This document shows positions 1-9,141 of a stretch of 14,677 nucleotides of DNA, in pieces (the stretch's first letter is position 1; the number at the start of each line of letters is the position of its first letter). A program made the translations under genes and the position numbers. This DNA comes from an uncultured Bacteroidales bacterium (GTDB lineage Bacteria; Bacteroidota; Bacteroidia; Bacteroidales; UBA932), in NCBI GenBank assembly GCA_934725285.1, contig CAKVBK010000042.1, forward strand, positions 1 through 14,677, read 5' to 3'. The notes under the pieces were generated by a model, which made no database searches, was not told where the DNA came from, and was given only the letters and a program-made list of their open reading frames with translations.

Positions 1-1
1 C

Positions 2-346
2 TACTTCTATGATCCTGAGAATCCGGACGACCCGAGAACGAACATCACATCCAGGCACGGACGTTTGACGATGAACTACGGTTCGGAGCAGAACGGTGGC
101 CAGTGCTATTCCAAGGTGTTCCTCTACGACACGGACTACCTTCGCCTGAAGAACCTCACAATCGGTTACACCTTCCCCAAGAAATGGATGAAGAGGCTGA
201 GCGTCCAGGATTTCAGGCTGTTCTTCAGCGGAGAGAACCTGCTGACAATCACCAAGTATCCGGGAATGGATCCGGAGATTTCCGAAAAGATGAACTACTA
301 CGCTCTTCTCCGCCAGTATTCTTTTGGTCTGAGTCTCAAATTCTAA
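2..346 (+). CDS. SusC-like TonB-dependent outer membrane transporter, C-terminal part (5' end outside window)
   Basis: This is the last ~114 codons of a SusC/RagA-type outer membrane beta-barrel, which imports oligosaccharides into the periplasm using TonB energy. The reading frame is open from position 2 and no start is visible, so the gene begins upstream of the window; ATG and TTG codons near positions 65-71 are internal. Visible family features are the YLRLKNLTIGYTFP barrel strand, the SGENLLTITKYPGMDPE segment and a terminal SFGLSLKF ending in phenylalanine, the usual outer membrane barrel signal. The gene stops 13 nt before a SusD-like gene, the standard SusC-SusD arrangement in Bacteroidota. 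The plug domain and any N-terminal signalling extension cannot be seen, so substrate and regulation cannot be inferred from this gene. Confidence 0.95.
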   Translation, partial: YFYDPENPDDPRTNITSRHGRLTMNYGSEQNGGQCYSKVFLYDTDYLRLKNLTIGYTFPKKWMKRLSVQDFRLFFSGENLLTITKYPGMDPEISEKMNYYALLRQYSFGLSLKF

Positions 347-359
347 ACAATCGTCTGAA

Positions 360-2120
360 ATGAAAAACATAACAAAGATAATCGCGGCCTTGACTTCCGC
401 CGCCGCGCTGCTTGGCTGCAATGATTTTCTGGACAGGTTCCCTTACGACACCGTGAGCTCGAACACCGTGTACAGTTCGGCCACGTTGGCCGAGAATGCA
501 GTCACAGGGGTTTACAGCAACCTGTTGGCCAACTACAACAGCATTACAGGCACGAACTGGGACGCTTTCTCTTCCGTTCTGGACGTGAACGACCAGAGCA
601 TATCATTAAGATATCCTTTCATGCTCGGACTCGTGCAGTCCAACAACTCCCTTTTCCTGAGCACGTGGAAGACATTCTACGAAGGAATCAACAGGGCGAA
701 TGACGTGATCGCCAACATAGGCGGGACCACTGCCATTTCCGAGAATGTCCGCACCCTCAGGATCGCCGAGTGCAAGTTCCTCAGGGCCTATTGCTACTAC
801 CGGCTTAACGCCCTGTGGCGTGGCGTTCCAGTGTATCTTGAGAATCTCGCTCCTTCTGAATATACAAGGGGACGCGAGACCGAGGAGCATGTCTGGAATG
901 TTGTGCTGGACGATCTCAATGATGTCATCGCATGCGAAGTCCTCCCCAATAAGTACAGCTCCGGCAGCAGTGACTATGGCCGTGTCTCCAAAGGTGCAGC
1001 CTATGCCCTTCGTGGAAAGGTATATATGTGGCTGAGGCAGTGGGACAAGGCTGAGGCTGATTTCCTCAAGGTGGGTGAATGCGGCTTCGGTCTGTTCAAG
1101 GGTGCCTACGCTGACATATTCACAGAGAAGAACGAGAAGTCGGATGAGATGGTCTTCTCCATCACAATGGAGGATCTTCCGTCGCACGGCAACGTCTACA
1201 GCCGCACCTACGGCAACTGGATGACGGCCGGAAACGGTCAGAGCCACTACTTTATGAATGTGAACTTCGTCAACTCCTACCAGTGGGCCGACGGAAGGCC
1301 GTTCTCTTTTGACGATGTGATTCCGGGCTACGATGAGATGGACGTTAAGGCCAGGAGCGTCTACTTCCTCAGAAACAATATGACAGACAACGAGAAGGCC
1401 ACGATGAAGGCTTACGGCGCGGACATGTCACAGTATGACGAGACCGGCAACGAGGCCAGGATCCTGAAGGCCTACACCGGCAGGGATCCTCGTCTGGCAG
1501 CCACCGTCATCGCCCCGTACACAGATTACCTTGGCGGTTTCGCTTCAGGCAGCGCCAGAAACTATCAGACCAGATGGCCGTATCGTTCCGAGAACGCTCC
1601 GGACTATGACCTCCGCACCGGTTCGCCTACCCACATGTACTACAGCATCCGCAAGTTCGTCACGGTTGGTAAGGAGCATATGAATGTGACATACAATCCT
1701 GTGGATGTACCTGTCATCAGGTACGCCGATGTGCTCCTCTGTCTGGCCGAGTGCCTTAACGAGCAAGGAAAGACAGATGAGGCGGTAGGCTATGTGAATG
1801 AGGTGCGTGGAAGGGCCGGGGTGGCCAAGCTTGATTCAGGCGCCGACTGGCTGAAAGTCACCGGTCAGGATGACCTCAGAAAGAGGATCCAGGACGAGAA
1901 GCACTGGGAACTCGCGTGCGAGGAGCAGCTCTACCTTGAGGAGCTTCGCTGGGGAATATGGAAGGCCCGCAAGATTGATTTCGCTCAAGGTCTCCAGCAG
2001 TGCTGGGGCTCACCGGTCTACGATTATGTCTATGGCGGAGACTCTTACCTCAAGTGGCCTGTGCCGTCATCCGAGAAGGAAAAGAACCCGAATCTGGAAC
2101 AGAACGACGGGTGGTATTGA
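360..2120 (+). CDS. SusD/RagB-like outer membrane glycan-binding lipoprotein
   Basis: A 586-residue SusD-family protein, the surface lid of a SusC transporter that binds glycan and delivers it to the barrel. The N-terminus is a lipoprotein signal peptide: basic MKNITK, a hydrophobic stretch, then a lipobox LLGC with the lipidated Cys at residue 20. After it comes the NDFLDRFPYDTVS type of segment typical of SusD N-termini. The helical TPR-like core includes AECKFLRAYCYYRL and ALRGKVYMWLRQWDKAEADF. The C-terminus has the family signature KWPVPSSEKEKNPNLEQN followed by GWY. Length (586) is normal for the family. The start lies 13 nt after the SusC stop and the gene ends 38 nt before the next start, so it is operonic. 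Family membership is clear, but the ligand cannot be predicted because SusD sequences diverge by substrate. Confidence 0.96.
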   Translation: MKNITKIIAALTSAAALLGCNDFLDRFPYDTVSSNTVYSSATLAENAVTGVYSNLLANYNSITGTNWDAFSSVLDVNDQSISLRYPFMLGLVQSNNSLFLSTWKTFYEGINRANDVIANIGGTTAISENVRTLRIAECKFLRAYCYYRLNALWRGVPVYLENLAPSEYTRGRETEEHVWNVVLDDLNDVIACEVLPNKYSSGSSDYGRVSKGAAYALRGKVYMWLRQWDKAEADFLKVGECGFGLFKGAYADIFTEKNEKSDEMVFSITMEDLPSHGNVYSRTYGNWMTAGNGQSHYFMNVNFVNSYQWADGRPFSFDDVIPGYDEMDVKARSVYFLRNNMTDNEKATMKAYGADMSQYDETGNEARILKAYTGRDPRLAATVIAPYTDYLGGFASGSARNYQTRWPYRSENAPDYDLRTGSPTHMYYSIRKFVTVGKEHMNVTYNPVDVPVIRYADVLLCLAECLNEQGKTDEAVGYVNEVRGRAGVAKLDSGADWLKVTGQDDLRKRIQDEKHWELACEEQLYLEELRWGIWKARKIDFAQGLQQCWGSPVYDYVYGGDSYLKWPVPSSEKEKNPNLEQNDGWY

Positions 2121-2158
2121 TGGAAAGAATATTCATAAAACAAATTGAACTTGCAAAT

Positions 2159-5100
2159 ATGAAGCGACTTTTATTGGCTTTGGCCGTTTTTGCCTGTGCC
2201 GGGACCGCCGGAGCACAGAATGTAAAGGAAGGCGTGAAGGCTTGGGAGGGGACGATTGATATGCCCACATACCTTCTGGACGACCCTGAGGAGGCACCCA
2301 TCTTTGAAAGGGACTGGTCCTACCAGAGGGCGCGCAGAAGCGTCTATCCTTACCTCCTGAACGACAATATGACCCGTCAGAAGGAGACTGTCACCTACAA
2401 GGCTCTTTATATGGAGAATGAATATGTCGAATTGTGCATCCTGCCGGAGATCGGCGGACGTCTCATCTATGCCGTGGACAAGACCAACGGGTACGACATA
2501 TTCTACCACAACCACGTGATCAAGCCGGCTAATGTCGGAATGCTTGGCGCATGGGTGTCAGGTGGCGTGGAGTGGAACGTGTTCCACCACCACAGGGCCA
2601 CTACCCACACGCCTTGCGACTACAGGATCGAGCGCAACGCCGACGGCAGCAAGACGATCTGGGTGGGGGAGACTGAATATCGCCACAGAATGTCCTGGGC
2701 GATAGGCGTGACCCTGCATCCGGGAAAGTCTTATATGGAGATCACCGGCCGTCTGATGAACTCCACGATGGACAACAACTCGATGCTCTACTGGTCGAAT
2801 GTCTCCACCCTTGTGGACGAGAACTATCAGATAATATTCCCGCAGAGCGTGGAGTTCGCCACATTCCATTGCAAGAACTGGATGGCCCATTGGCCGATCA
2901 CCCACGAGCCGTTCAACGGAATGGATTTCTACAAGAACGGCATCGACGCTTCCTGGTGGAAGAACCACTATATGTCCAACTCGATGTTCGTCTATGACCT
3001 CAAGGAGGATTTCATCGCAGGTTACGACCATGGCCGTCACGCCGGAACGATGCTGACCGGCAACCACAACATCATCAAGGGTGGAAAGTTCTGGCTCTGG
3101 GGACCGAACTCCGAGTGGGACACGAAGATCCTCACGGACAATTCAGGACATTATTGCGAGTTGATGGCCGGAGCGTATTCCGACAACCAGCCGGACTACA
3201 ACTGGTCCGCTCCTTACGAGACGAAAGAATTCTCGCAGTACTGGTACGGGATCCGTGATATGGAAGGAGTCAAGGCCGGTGACAGGCATGCTGCCATCAA
3301 TATGGATGTCCTTGAAGGACAGAAGGTTCTGGTCGGAGTCAACACGACTGAGCCTATGAAAGGGCTGAAAGTTGTGCTCCGCTCGGCTGATGGAGAGGTC
3401 TGGTCAGCCACCGCTGATGTCGCCCCGGACAAGCCGTTTGTAAACACCGTGAAACTTGACAAGAGCATCGACACGAAATCCCTGACGATGACCCTTGAGG
3501 ATGCTTCCGGCAAGACGATGCTCTCTTACAAACCGGTGGTCAAGGATCCGAACAAGCCGCTGCCGGCCATCGTCGAGCGTCCTAAACTCCCGAAGGAGAT
3601 CGTGAACACCGAGGAGTGCTACTTGGTAGGTCTCCGTAACCTCCAGTTCCACAACCCGTTCATCGATCCGACCGACTATTTCAACGAGGTCCTTCGCCGT
3701 GATCCTGGTGACACCCGTGCCAACACCCGTATGGGTGTGTGGTACAGGCAGAGAGGGGAGTATGACAAAGCCGCCGCTTACCTGCGCAAGGCTCTCGTCA
3801 GACTTACCCACGACTACACCCGTCCTAAGGACTGCGAGGCTATGTACAACCTTGGTCTGATTTTGAAGATTCAGGGCAAGACTGATGCAGCCATCGACAC
3901 CCTTTACAGGGCCGTTTGGAACTATACCTACAATTCCGCCGCCAACTACCAGCTCGCTCAGATATATTCATCAGCCAAGGATTATGAGTCGGCTCTTGAG
4001 CGTCTTGACGAGGCTGTGACTTACAACGGACGTAACTTCGAGGCTCTTGATCTCAAGGCGAGCGTGCTCCGTGAGCTTGGCCGGAAAGATGATGCGCTGG
4101 CCAGTGTGGACAAGGTTCTCGCTGAGGATCCTCTCAATTCCTACGCTGTGTCCGAGAGGGATATGCTCTGCGGAACAGATAGTCTGAAGGTTTTGATGCG
4201 TGACGAGGTTGAGTCATATATCGAATTGGCACTCAAATATATGCATAACGGTTTCGAGGCAAAGTCCGTCGAACTTCTTAAATATGCCGACTCGATCAAG
4301 CCTTACCCTACGGTAAAGATGTGGCTGGGATGGTTCGCTGACAAGGCCGGCGACAAGGTCACAGCGGAGAAATGGTTCAAGGATGCTCTCGCGCTCCCTA
4401 CGAAGTACTGCAATCCGTTCCGTCTGGAGACCATCGATGTGCTGAATCTTGCGATGGAATATTGTCCGGAAAGCGCCAAGCCTCATTACTATCTTGGCAA
4501 CCTGCTGTACGACAAGCAGAAGGATAACGCCATCGCACAGTGGAAGAAGTGCATTGAGATGGATCCGTCCAACGCTATGGCCTGGAGGAATCTCGGATGG
4601 GCGGACTGGCTATATACCAAGAACTATGCAGAGGCTGCCAAGTACTATGAAAAGGCAGTGGAACTCGCTCCGGACAACGCATTGTTCCTTGAGGAGATCG
4701 ATCAGGTCTATGAGGCCGGCGGGTTTGATGTCAGAAAGCGTTTCGAGCTTCTTAGGAAGCACCACGAGACCTGCGTCAAGCGCTACTATCCTCTTGCCGC
4801 CGAAGTAATCACAGGAACCTTTGCCGGTGAATATGACTACGTCCTTAACCTGCTCAGGACCTGCTACTTCCCGACCCGTGAGGGAGTCGCAAACTTCCAT
4901 GATGTCTATGTGGACGCTCTTCTCCTTGCCGGCCGGAAGAAACTTGCCGAAGGAAACACCAAGGAGGCTTTGGCCCTCTTCAACGAGGCTTTTGAATATC
5001 CTGTCAACCATCAAGTCTTCCTTGTCGATGAGCGCACGCCGCGTGACGCGCAGATCTGGTGGAACATAGCCAAGGCGTATGAGTCCGCTGGACAGAAGTC

Positions 5101-5458
5101 GAAGGCCATTGCCGCCTATAAGAAGGCCGCCGCTGTCGATGACAAAGGGACAGAATATCGTTATTGGAAAGGTCTCGCGTTGACCAAACTTGGAAAGTCC
5201 GCCGAGGCCAAGGCTTTGTTTGACGGCCTTGTCGAGTCCGGAAAGTCCAGCGTCGTGACCGAATTCGTCAACTTCTACGGGGCGGAGGGAACCACAGGCT
5301 CAACTGTCGAGAGCATCAACACCAAGGCATATTACACGATGGGACTTGGATATCTTGGCCTTGGCGAGGTCTCTGAGGCTCAAAGGTGCTTCGAGGAGTC
5401 TGTTAGACTGAAAGTTGACAATCTCTGGCCGAACGTTATGCTCAAGGACTTGAAATAA
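2159..5458 (+). CDS. Exported DUF5107 domain protein with long C-terminal TPR array
   Basis: A 1099-residue two-part protein. The start at 2159 was chosen because it places a clean Sec signal peptide at the N-terminus (MKRLLLALAVFACAGTAGAQ, likely cleaved after AGA). An in-frame ATG at 2120 overlapping the SusD stop would put 13 polar residues in front of it. Residues ~30-490 match DUF5107: the GGRL motif (residues 99-102), a YHNHVIKP segment, GGVEWN and a HHHR cluster (143-146). I recall that this domain is related to the galactose-mutarotase-like beta-sandwich, but its activity is not established to my knowledge. Residues ~495-1095 are tetratricopeptide-like helical repeats (for example GVWYRQRGEYDKAAAYLRKA and NAMAWRNLGWADWL), which usually hold protein partners. 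It sits between susD-like and Asp-box lipoprotein genes, so a role in glycan processing or in scaffolding the PUL enzymes is inferred. There is no lipobox, so it is probably periplasmic. Confidence 0.88.
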   Translation: MKRLLLALAVFACAGTAGAQNVKEGVKAWEGTIDMPTYLLDDPEEAPIFERDWSYQRARRSVYPYLLNDNMTRQKETVTYKALYMENEYVELCILPEIGGRLIYAVDKTNGYDIFYHNHVIKPANVGMLGAWVSGGVEWNVFHHHRATTHTPCDYRIERNADGSKTIWVGETEYRHRMSWAIGVTLHPGKSYMEITGRLMNSTMDNNSMLYWSNVSTLVDENYQIIFPQSVEFATFHCKNWMAHWPITHEPFNGMDFYKNGIDASWWKNHYMSNSMFVYDLKEDFIAGYDHGRHAGTMLTGNHNIIKGGKFWLWGPNSEWDTKILTDNSGHYCELMAGAYSDNQPDYNWSAPYETKEFSQYWYGIRDMEGVKAGDRHAAINMDVLEGQKVLVGVNTTEPMKGLKVVLRSADGEVWSATADVAPDKPFVNTVKLDKSIDTKSLTMTLEDASGKTMLSYKPVVKDPNKPLPAIVERPKLPKEIVNTEECYLVGLRNLQFHNPFIDPTDYFNEVLRRDPGDTRANTRMGVWYRQRGEYDKAAAYLRKALVRLTHDYTRPKDCEAMYNLGLILKIQGKTDAAIDTLYRAVWNYTYNSAANYQLAQIYSSAKDYESALERLDEAVTYNGRNFEALDLKASVLRELGRKDDALASVDKVLAEDPLNSYAVSERDMLCGTDSLKVLMRDEVESYIELALKYMHNGFEAKSVELLKYADSIKPYPTVKMWLGWFADKAGDKVTAEKWFKDALALPTKYCNPFRLETIDVLNLAMEYCPESAKPHYYLGNLLYDKQKDNAIAQWKKCIEMDPSNAMAWRNLGWADWLYTKNYAEAAKYYEKAVELAPDNALFLEEIDQVYEAGGFDVRKRFELLRKHHETCVKRYYPLAAEVITGTFAGEYDYVLNLLRTCYFPTREGVANFHDVYVDALLLAGRKKLAEGNTKEALALFNEAFEYPVNHQVFLVDERTPRDAQIWWNIAKAYESAGQKSKAIAAYKKAAAVDDKGTEYRYWKGLALTKLGKSAEAKALFDGLVESGKSSVVTEFVNFYGAEGTTGSTVESINTKAYYTMGLGYLGLGEVSEAQRCFEESVRLKVDNLWPNVMLKDLK

Positions 5459-5468
5459 ATGCTTGAAT

Positions 5469-7247
5469 ATGCTTAAGTTATATAAGATGATTCTTCCTGC
5501 CTTCCTCATTCTGGCCGCCGGCTGCGGCCGGGAGGAATGGCCGGAGACAAAGGATGTGAGAATATCCTGGGACCGCTCTACGTTCACTGAGATGACTTCC
5601 GTCAATGTGGCCGGAAAAGGATTTGTCGAAGAGAACCTTTATTATCCCCGCATCAAAAGACTCTCCAATGGTATTCTTCTGATGTCATTCGAGAACGACC
5701 ATTTCGGATGGGATGTCTATGTACGTCGGAGCGAGGACAACGGCATGACATGGTCTGACGCCGATCTGCTGGTGAAGACTTCTCCGGCCGTCTCTACGGT
5801 AGGGGAGGATGAGAAGGTTTATGTGAATCCTGACTTTATCGAGCTGAATGACGGACGGATTCTGCTGGCCTACCAATGGAGGTACAAGAAAGGTTACAAT
5901 GACCTTCCGAACACGAACGAGAACTGCGGAATCGAAGTGATGTTCTCCAGTGATTTCGGCAAGACATTCTCTGAACCCGTTGAGGTTTACCGTGGAAGAT
6001 GCTGGGAGCCGGCTATGCTTCAGCTTCCTTCCGGAGAGATCCAGATGTACATAACCTCTTCGCAGGAACTTATCGACAATATGTCCGCTCCTCAGACAGT
6101 TGTGATCCGCTCGTTTGACGGGGGCAAGACATGGCAGGGGAAAGAGTGCTGCGGAATCAATGACAACGAGGTGATCGCAAGGACAGTGGATTCCCGTTCG
6201 ACTTACGACGGGATGCCTTCCGGTGTGTGGCTTGACGGCAACAACGGCATCGCTGTCCCTATCGAGGTGTGGCACGGCAAGTGGGTTGTTGACCAGACTC
6301 CGGTTGTGGTGAAGACGGACGTTGAGACCAACTGGCGTCGTGATCTGGAGACCATCCGCAAGACCGGCGGACCGGAGTGGCCGATGAAGAAGCAGCTGAA
6401 CAAGGACTTCTACGGCTACGGACCTTACAGCACCAAGCTTGGAACCGGCGAGATGGTCGTGCTCAGCAACGGACAGTACAAAGGTCGGCAGGGCATCTGG
6501 ACATTCATCGGAGATAAGAAGGCCGACAATTTCACCAACGCCTCGTCGCCGTTCGACGGGTACTGGGGCTCGGTGGATTACATCGGAGACAACAAGGTCA
6601 TCGCGACCGGGACAGTCAAGTACCAGCGGGATGGCAGGCCAAGAGGTATGGTTAGAGCCATAACCGGTCGCCTGAACTATTCCAAGACCATTGAGAAAAT
6701 GGATGTCGAGCCTGCACCGCTTAAGGAATTCGATCAGGACAGCAACGACTGCTGGTTCTTGGGACATATCTCCGACTCAAGAATATTCACGGATTTTGGC
6801 TGGACGGACGAGAATTTTGTTTTGATTTCGTACCTTTATGACCGGAAACTCACTGCGCTGACAACGGAGAACTCCGACGCTGTCGAGCTTCTGCTGGCCA
6901 GAATAGGCGGCCCTCAGTACAAGATTGTAGTGAATGGAGCGGGTGCTTATGCCGTCTATGTCGAGGACAACTTCTCGTGGCGGAAAGTTTCGGAAGGTGC
7001 GGCGGACTCTGTGGAAGTCGTCGGAACCCTGAATGATGACTCTGACGAGGATTTCGGCTTCTCCTCCAAACTGTCTGTCCCTTGGGACATTATCGGTGGC
7101 AAACCGTCCGCCGGGGAGGTGCTTAAGGCTCATCTGAGGCATCATTACAAGGACAAGACTTCGGAGAAGCCGGCATGGCAGATCGAGGACGTCGAGGGTG
7201 AGAATTCCGATTATCCGGCCGAGTGGCTCAGCCTTAGGTTGAAATGA
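5469..7247 (+). CDS. Sialidase-superfamily (BNR/Asp-box) lipoprotein with CBM9-like C-terminus
   Basis: A 592-residue lipoprotein. The ATG at 5469 gives a short signal peptide with lipobox LAAGC (Cys19); an in-frame TTG at 5463 adds only two residues, and the ATG at 5459 is out of frame. The N-terminal ~450 residues look like a six-bladed propeller of the sialidase superfamily. There are three Asp boxes: SEDNGMTW (88-95), SSDFGKTF (160-167) and SFDGGKTW (215-222). A YPRI motif (Arg61) sits where sialidases carry their first catalytic arginine. I cannot identify the full Arg triad or the Tyr/Glu pair, so sialidase activity is not claimed; other families with this fold include exo-arabinanases (GH93). 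Residues ~470-592, with VPWDIIGGKPSAGE and a terminal EWLSLRL, resemble CBM9-like sugar-binding modules. It is a paralogue of the next gene and starts 10 nt after the DUF5107 gene. Probable role: surface or periplasmic glycan hydrolase or binder. Confidence 0.83.
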   Translation: MLKLYKMILPAFLILAAGCGREEWPETKDVRISWDRSTFTEMTSVNVAGKGFVEENLYYPRIKRLSNGILLMSFENDHFGWDVYVRRSEDNGMTWSDADLLVKTSPAVSTVGEDEKVYVNPDFIELNDGRILLAYQWRYKKGYNDLPNTNENCGIEVMFSSDFGKTFSEPVEVYRGRCWEPAMLQLPSGEIQMYITSSQELIDNMSAPQTVVIRSFDGGKTWQGKECCGINDNEVIARTVDSRSTYDGMPSGVWLDGNNGIAVPIEVWHGKWVVDQTPVVVKTDVETNWRRDLETIRKTGGPEWPMKKQLNKDFYGYGPYSTKLGTGEMVVLSNGQYKGRQGIWTFIGDKKADNFTNASSPFDGYWGSVDYIGDNKVIATGTVKYQRDGRPRGMVRAITGRLNYSKTIEKMDVEPAPLKEFDQDSNDCWFLGHISDSRIFTDFGWTDENFVLISYLYDRKLTALTTENSDAVELLLARIGGPQYKIVVNGAGAYAVYVEDNFSWRKVSEGAADSVEVVGTLNDDSDEDFGFSSKLSVPWDIIGGKPSAGEVLKAHLRHHYKDKTSEKPAWQIEDVEGENSDYPAEWLSLRLK

Positions 7248-7266
7248 AATATTGATAGATGACATT

Positions 7267-9129
7267 ATGAATAGAAAAAGTATATTCACTGTTCTTTTGG
7301 CTTCTTCCGTGCTTGCGCTTATGGCGTGCAAGCCGGAAGATCCGGATAATGGCGGGGGCAAAGGTGGGGAGTCTGTTTCCAAGGCACTGAAACTGACTCC
7401 GTTTAGCGAACTTAATGCCGGTGATGACGCTATCAATTCCCATTCTGATGATTGGCAGCGTTCCGTGCTTTCGCTGAATTACCGTTCTATAGTGAATGTA
7501 AACGGCTCTGCTGTGTTGGGCACTGAGTCTCCGGCATATTCAAGGATTGTCAAACTCGCTGACGGAACGTATATTCTTACAGCTCAGGACTATTATTCGG
7601 GTGGCAATGGTTCCACAGTCTTTTGGGCGACCAGTCCGGATCTTGTGAATTGGACCGGCAAGGGAAAACTGTTCGCCTCGTACAGTCTCACAAACGCTCG
7701 CGGACAGGAAGCCACGAGGCTTTTTACCAACGGCTTCGGCAAGGTCTTGAGCAATGGCGATGTCTTGATGTTCGCTTCATTCAGAACCACCGGAACGTAT
7801 GCCTTCTGGCAATGGCGTGACGAGCAAGGGATTGTGATGAGGCGCAGTTCCGACAACGGCAAGACTTGGAGTGAGCCGTTCGAGGTGTACCGTGGACCAA
7901 ACTGGGAGGCGATTATGCTTGAAGAGGCTGACGGCGACCTTGAACTATATTTCTCGGAAAGTCGCCCTTGGATCTCCGGAAGCCATTCCGGCACGTCTAT
8001 GGTTCGTTCCACCGACGGAGGAAAGACTTGGCAGCCGGAACTTGGAAAGGAACCGTACCGTGTCATCAGGCACACTTGGTACGACGAGCATCAGGACAAA
8101 TGGCTGTTCACCGATCAGATGCCTGGGCTTATCATCCTGAATGGAAGTCGTCAGAAGGCTGGAGTCTTCGAGTCCGCGCACGATTATCCGACGGGAGGCA
8201 AGGTCAATTTCAACATCGCTTTCGCCTGGTCGCCGGAGGACGGGAACTGGAAATATATCAGCGGAGAGGAGAGGAACGGTTCTGGTCTGGACGTGAAATC
8301 CGCTCCTGTCGGTCCGGCTGAAAGAGCCATCGACCTTTGGAAAGGCGGTGCTCCGAGCCTCCAGCAGTTCCCTTCAGGAGAGACCGTCGTCTCTTATGGC
8401 GAGTCCACCTACCTTTGGGAAAGGATCGGAGATTCCAAGGCGAAGAATTTCGGAGAGCCGTTCAAACATCTTCCGGCCAAAGGCTCATGGGGTTCCTTGA
8501 TGATAGACAATCCCCACGAGATTGTGGCGTATATGCGCAACAGCACCGATAACAAGAACATCTGTGTGACCCTTTGCAAGCAGGCTTTGAACCATAGCAT
8601 AAAGGCCTCGTCACACAAGGTTTCCGCTGACGGGGACAATTCAGACTGGCTCAAGACTGACGATGCTTTGTTCGTCGGCGGCAAGTGTCAGGCGCAGGCC
8701 ACTTTAAGGTGCGCGGCTGACGCTGACAATCTTTATTTCCTGGTTGAATCACTGGATGAGAACGTCTCGAAGGATGACTATATTCAGTTGTTCCTCGCGC
8801 AGCCGGATCAGACCGCGCTGAACGGCAAGTCAGTGAGGGTGAAGGTCGGACTTTCCGGAGTCCGGAACCAAGGAAACTATGCCGGAGGATGGTTCGAGAA
8901 GGATCTCGGCGTGAAAGCGTATGTGAGCTATGACGCGACCCTGTCAGATCCTTCCGACAAGGACAACGGCTGGCTTGCGGAAATCGTTGTTCCACGTTCA
9001 TCCATCGGAATCCAGGACGGCAAGGTGCTTGTCAATCTGGCTTTGTTCGATATGGAAGGCGGTGAGGACGCCATCATCCCGACAGGGGATAGGGATCCTC
9101 AGAAATGGATGCTGGTGTCAGGATTGTAA
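7267..9129 (+). CDS. Second sialidase-superfamily (BNR/Asp-box) lipoprotein with CBM9-like domain
   Basis: A 620-residue lipoprotein. The ATG at 7267 gives MNRKSIFTVLLASSVLALMA followed by the lipobox Cys21; the in-frame TTG at 7252 would add five residues and is less likely. A Gly/Asp-rich linker (PEDPDNGGGKGG) follows the lipidation site, as is common in surface lipoproteins. Asp boxes are SSDNGKTW (194-201) and STDGGKTW (248-255), with a degenerate one, TSPDLVNW, earlier. A YSRI motif (Arg93) aligns with YPRI of the upstream paralogue, and both share an EVYRG-x-x-WE block directly after an Asp box. Residues ~448-620 are a fuller CBM9-like module (ADADNLYFLVESLDENV, then GWLAEIVVPRSSIG). 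This family binds sugar ends in characterised xylanases, but the ligand here is unknown. It starts 19 nt after the paralogue's stop, so the two are co-transcribed. The propeller could be catalytic or purely binding. Confidence 0.83.
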   Translation: MNRKSIFTVLLASSVLALMACKPEDPDNGGGKGGESVSKALKLTPFSELNAGDDAINSHSDDWQRSVLSLNYRSIVNVNGSAVLGTESPAYSRIVKLADGTYILTAQDYYSGGNGSTVFWATSPDLVNWTGKGKLFASYSLTNARGQEATRLFTNGFGKVLSNGDVLMFASFRTTGTYAFWQWRDEQGIVMRRSSDNGKTWSEPFEVYRGPNWEAIMLEEADGDLELYFSESRPWISGSHSGTSMVRSTDGGKTWQPELGKEPYRVIRHTWYDEHQDKWLFTDQMPGLIILNGSRQKAGVFESAHDYPTGGKVNFNIAFAWSPEDGNWKYISGEERNGSGLDVKSAPVGPAERAIDLWKGGAPSLQQFPSGETVVSYGESTYLWERIGDSKAKNFGEPFKHLPAKGSWGSLMIDNPHEIVAYMRNSTDNKNICVTLCKQALNHSIKASSHKVSADGDNSDWLKTDDALFVGGKCQAQATLRCAADADNLYFLVESLDENVSKDDYIQLFLAQPDQTALNGKSVRVKVGLSGVRNQGNYAGGWFEKDLGVKAYVSYDATLSDPSDKDNGWLAEIVVPRSSIGIQDGKVLVNLALFDMEGGEDAIIPTGDRDPQKWMLVSGL

Positions 9130-9141
9130 TCTTTGAATATT

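Noticed and set aside
2000..2158. N-terminal extension of the DUF5107 protein starting inside the SusD gene
   Set aside because: It overlaps the SusD coding end and would bury the signal peptide at residue ~54. The ATG at 2159 begins exactly at the signal peptide.
3640..5440. Repetitive DNA in the TPR region
   Set aside because: The repeats are at the protein level with divergent codons. I see no nucleotide-level tandem repeat or CRISPR-like array.
5685..6767. 360-codon open frame on the - strand inside the first Asp-box gene
   Set aside because: It lies wholly antisense to a well-supported gene with signal peptide and domain motifs, and its translation has no recognisable motifs. Codon bias leaves few stops on the opposite strand.
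5469..9129. Naming the two Asp-box lipoproteins as exo-alpha-sialidases (GH33)
   Set aside because: Asp boxes occur across the whole propeller superfamily. I could not locate the complete arginine triad and Tyr/Glu nucleophile pair, and no sialic acid catabolism genes are in the window.
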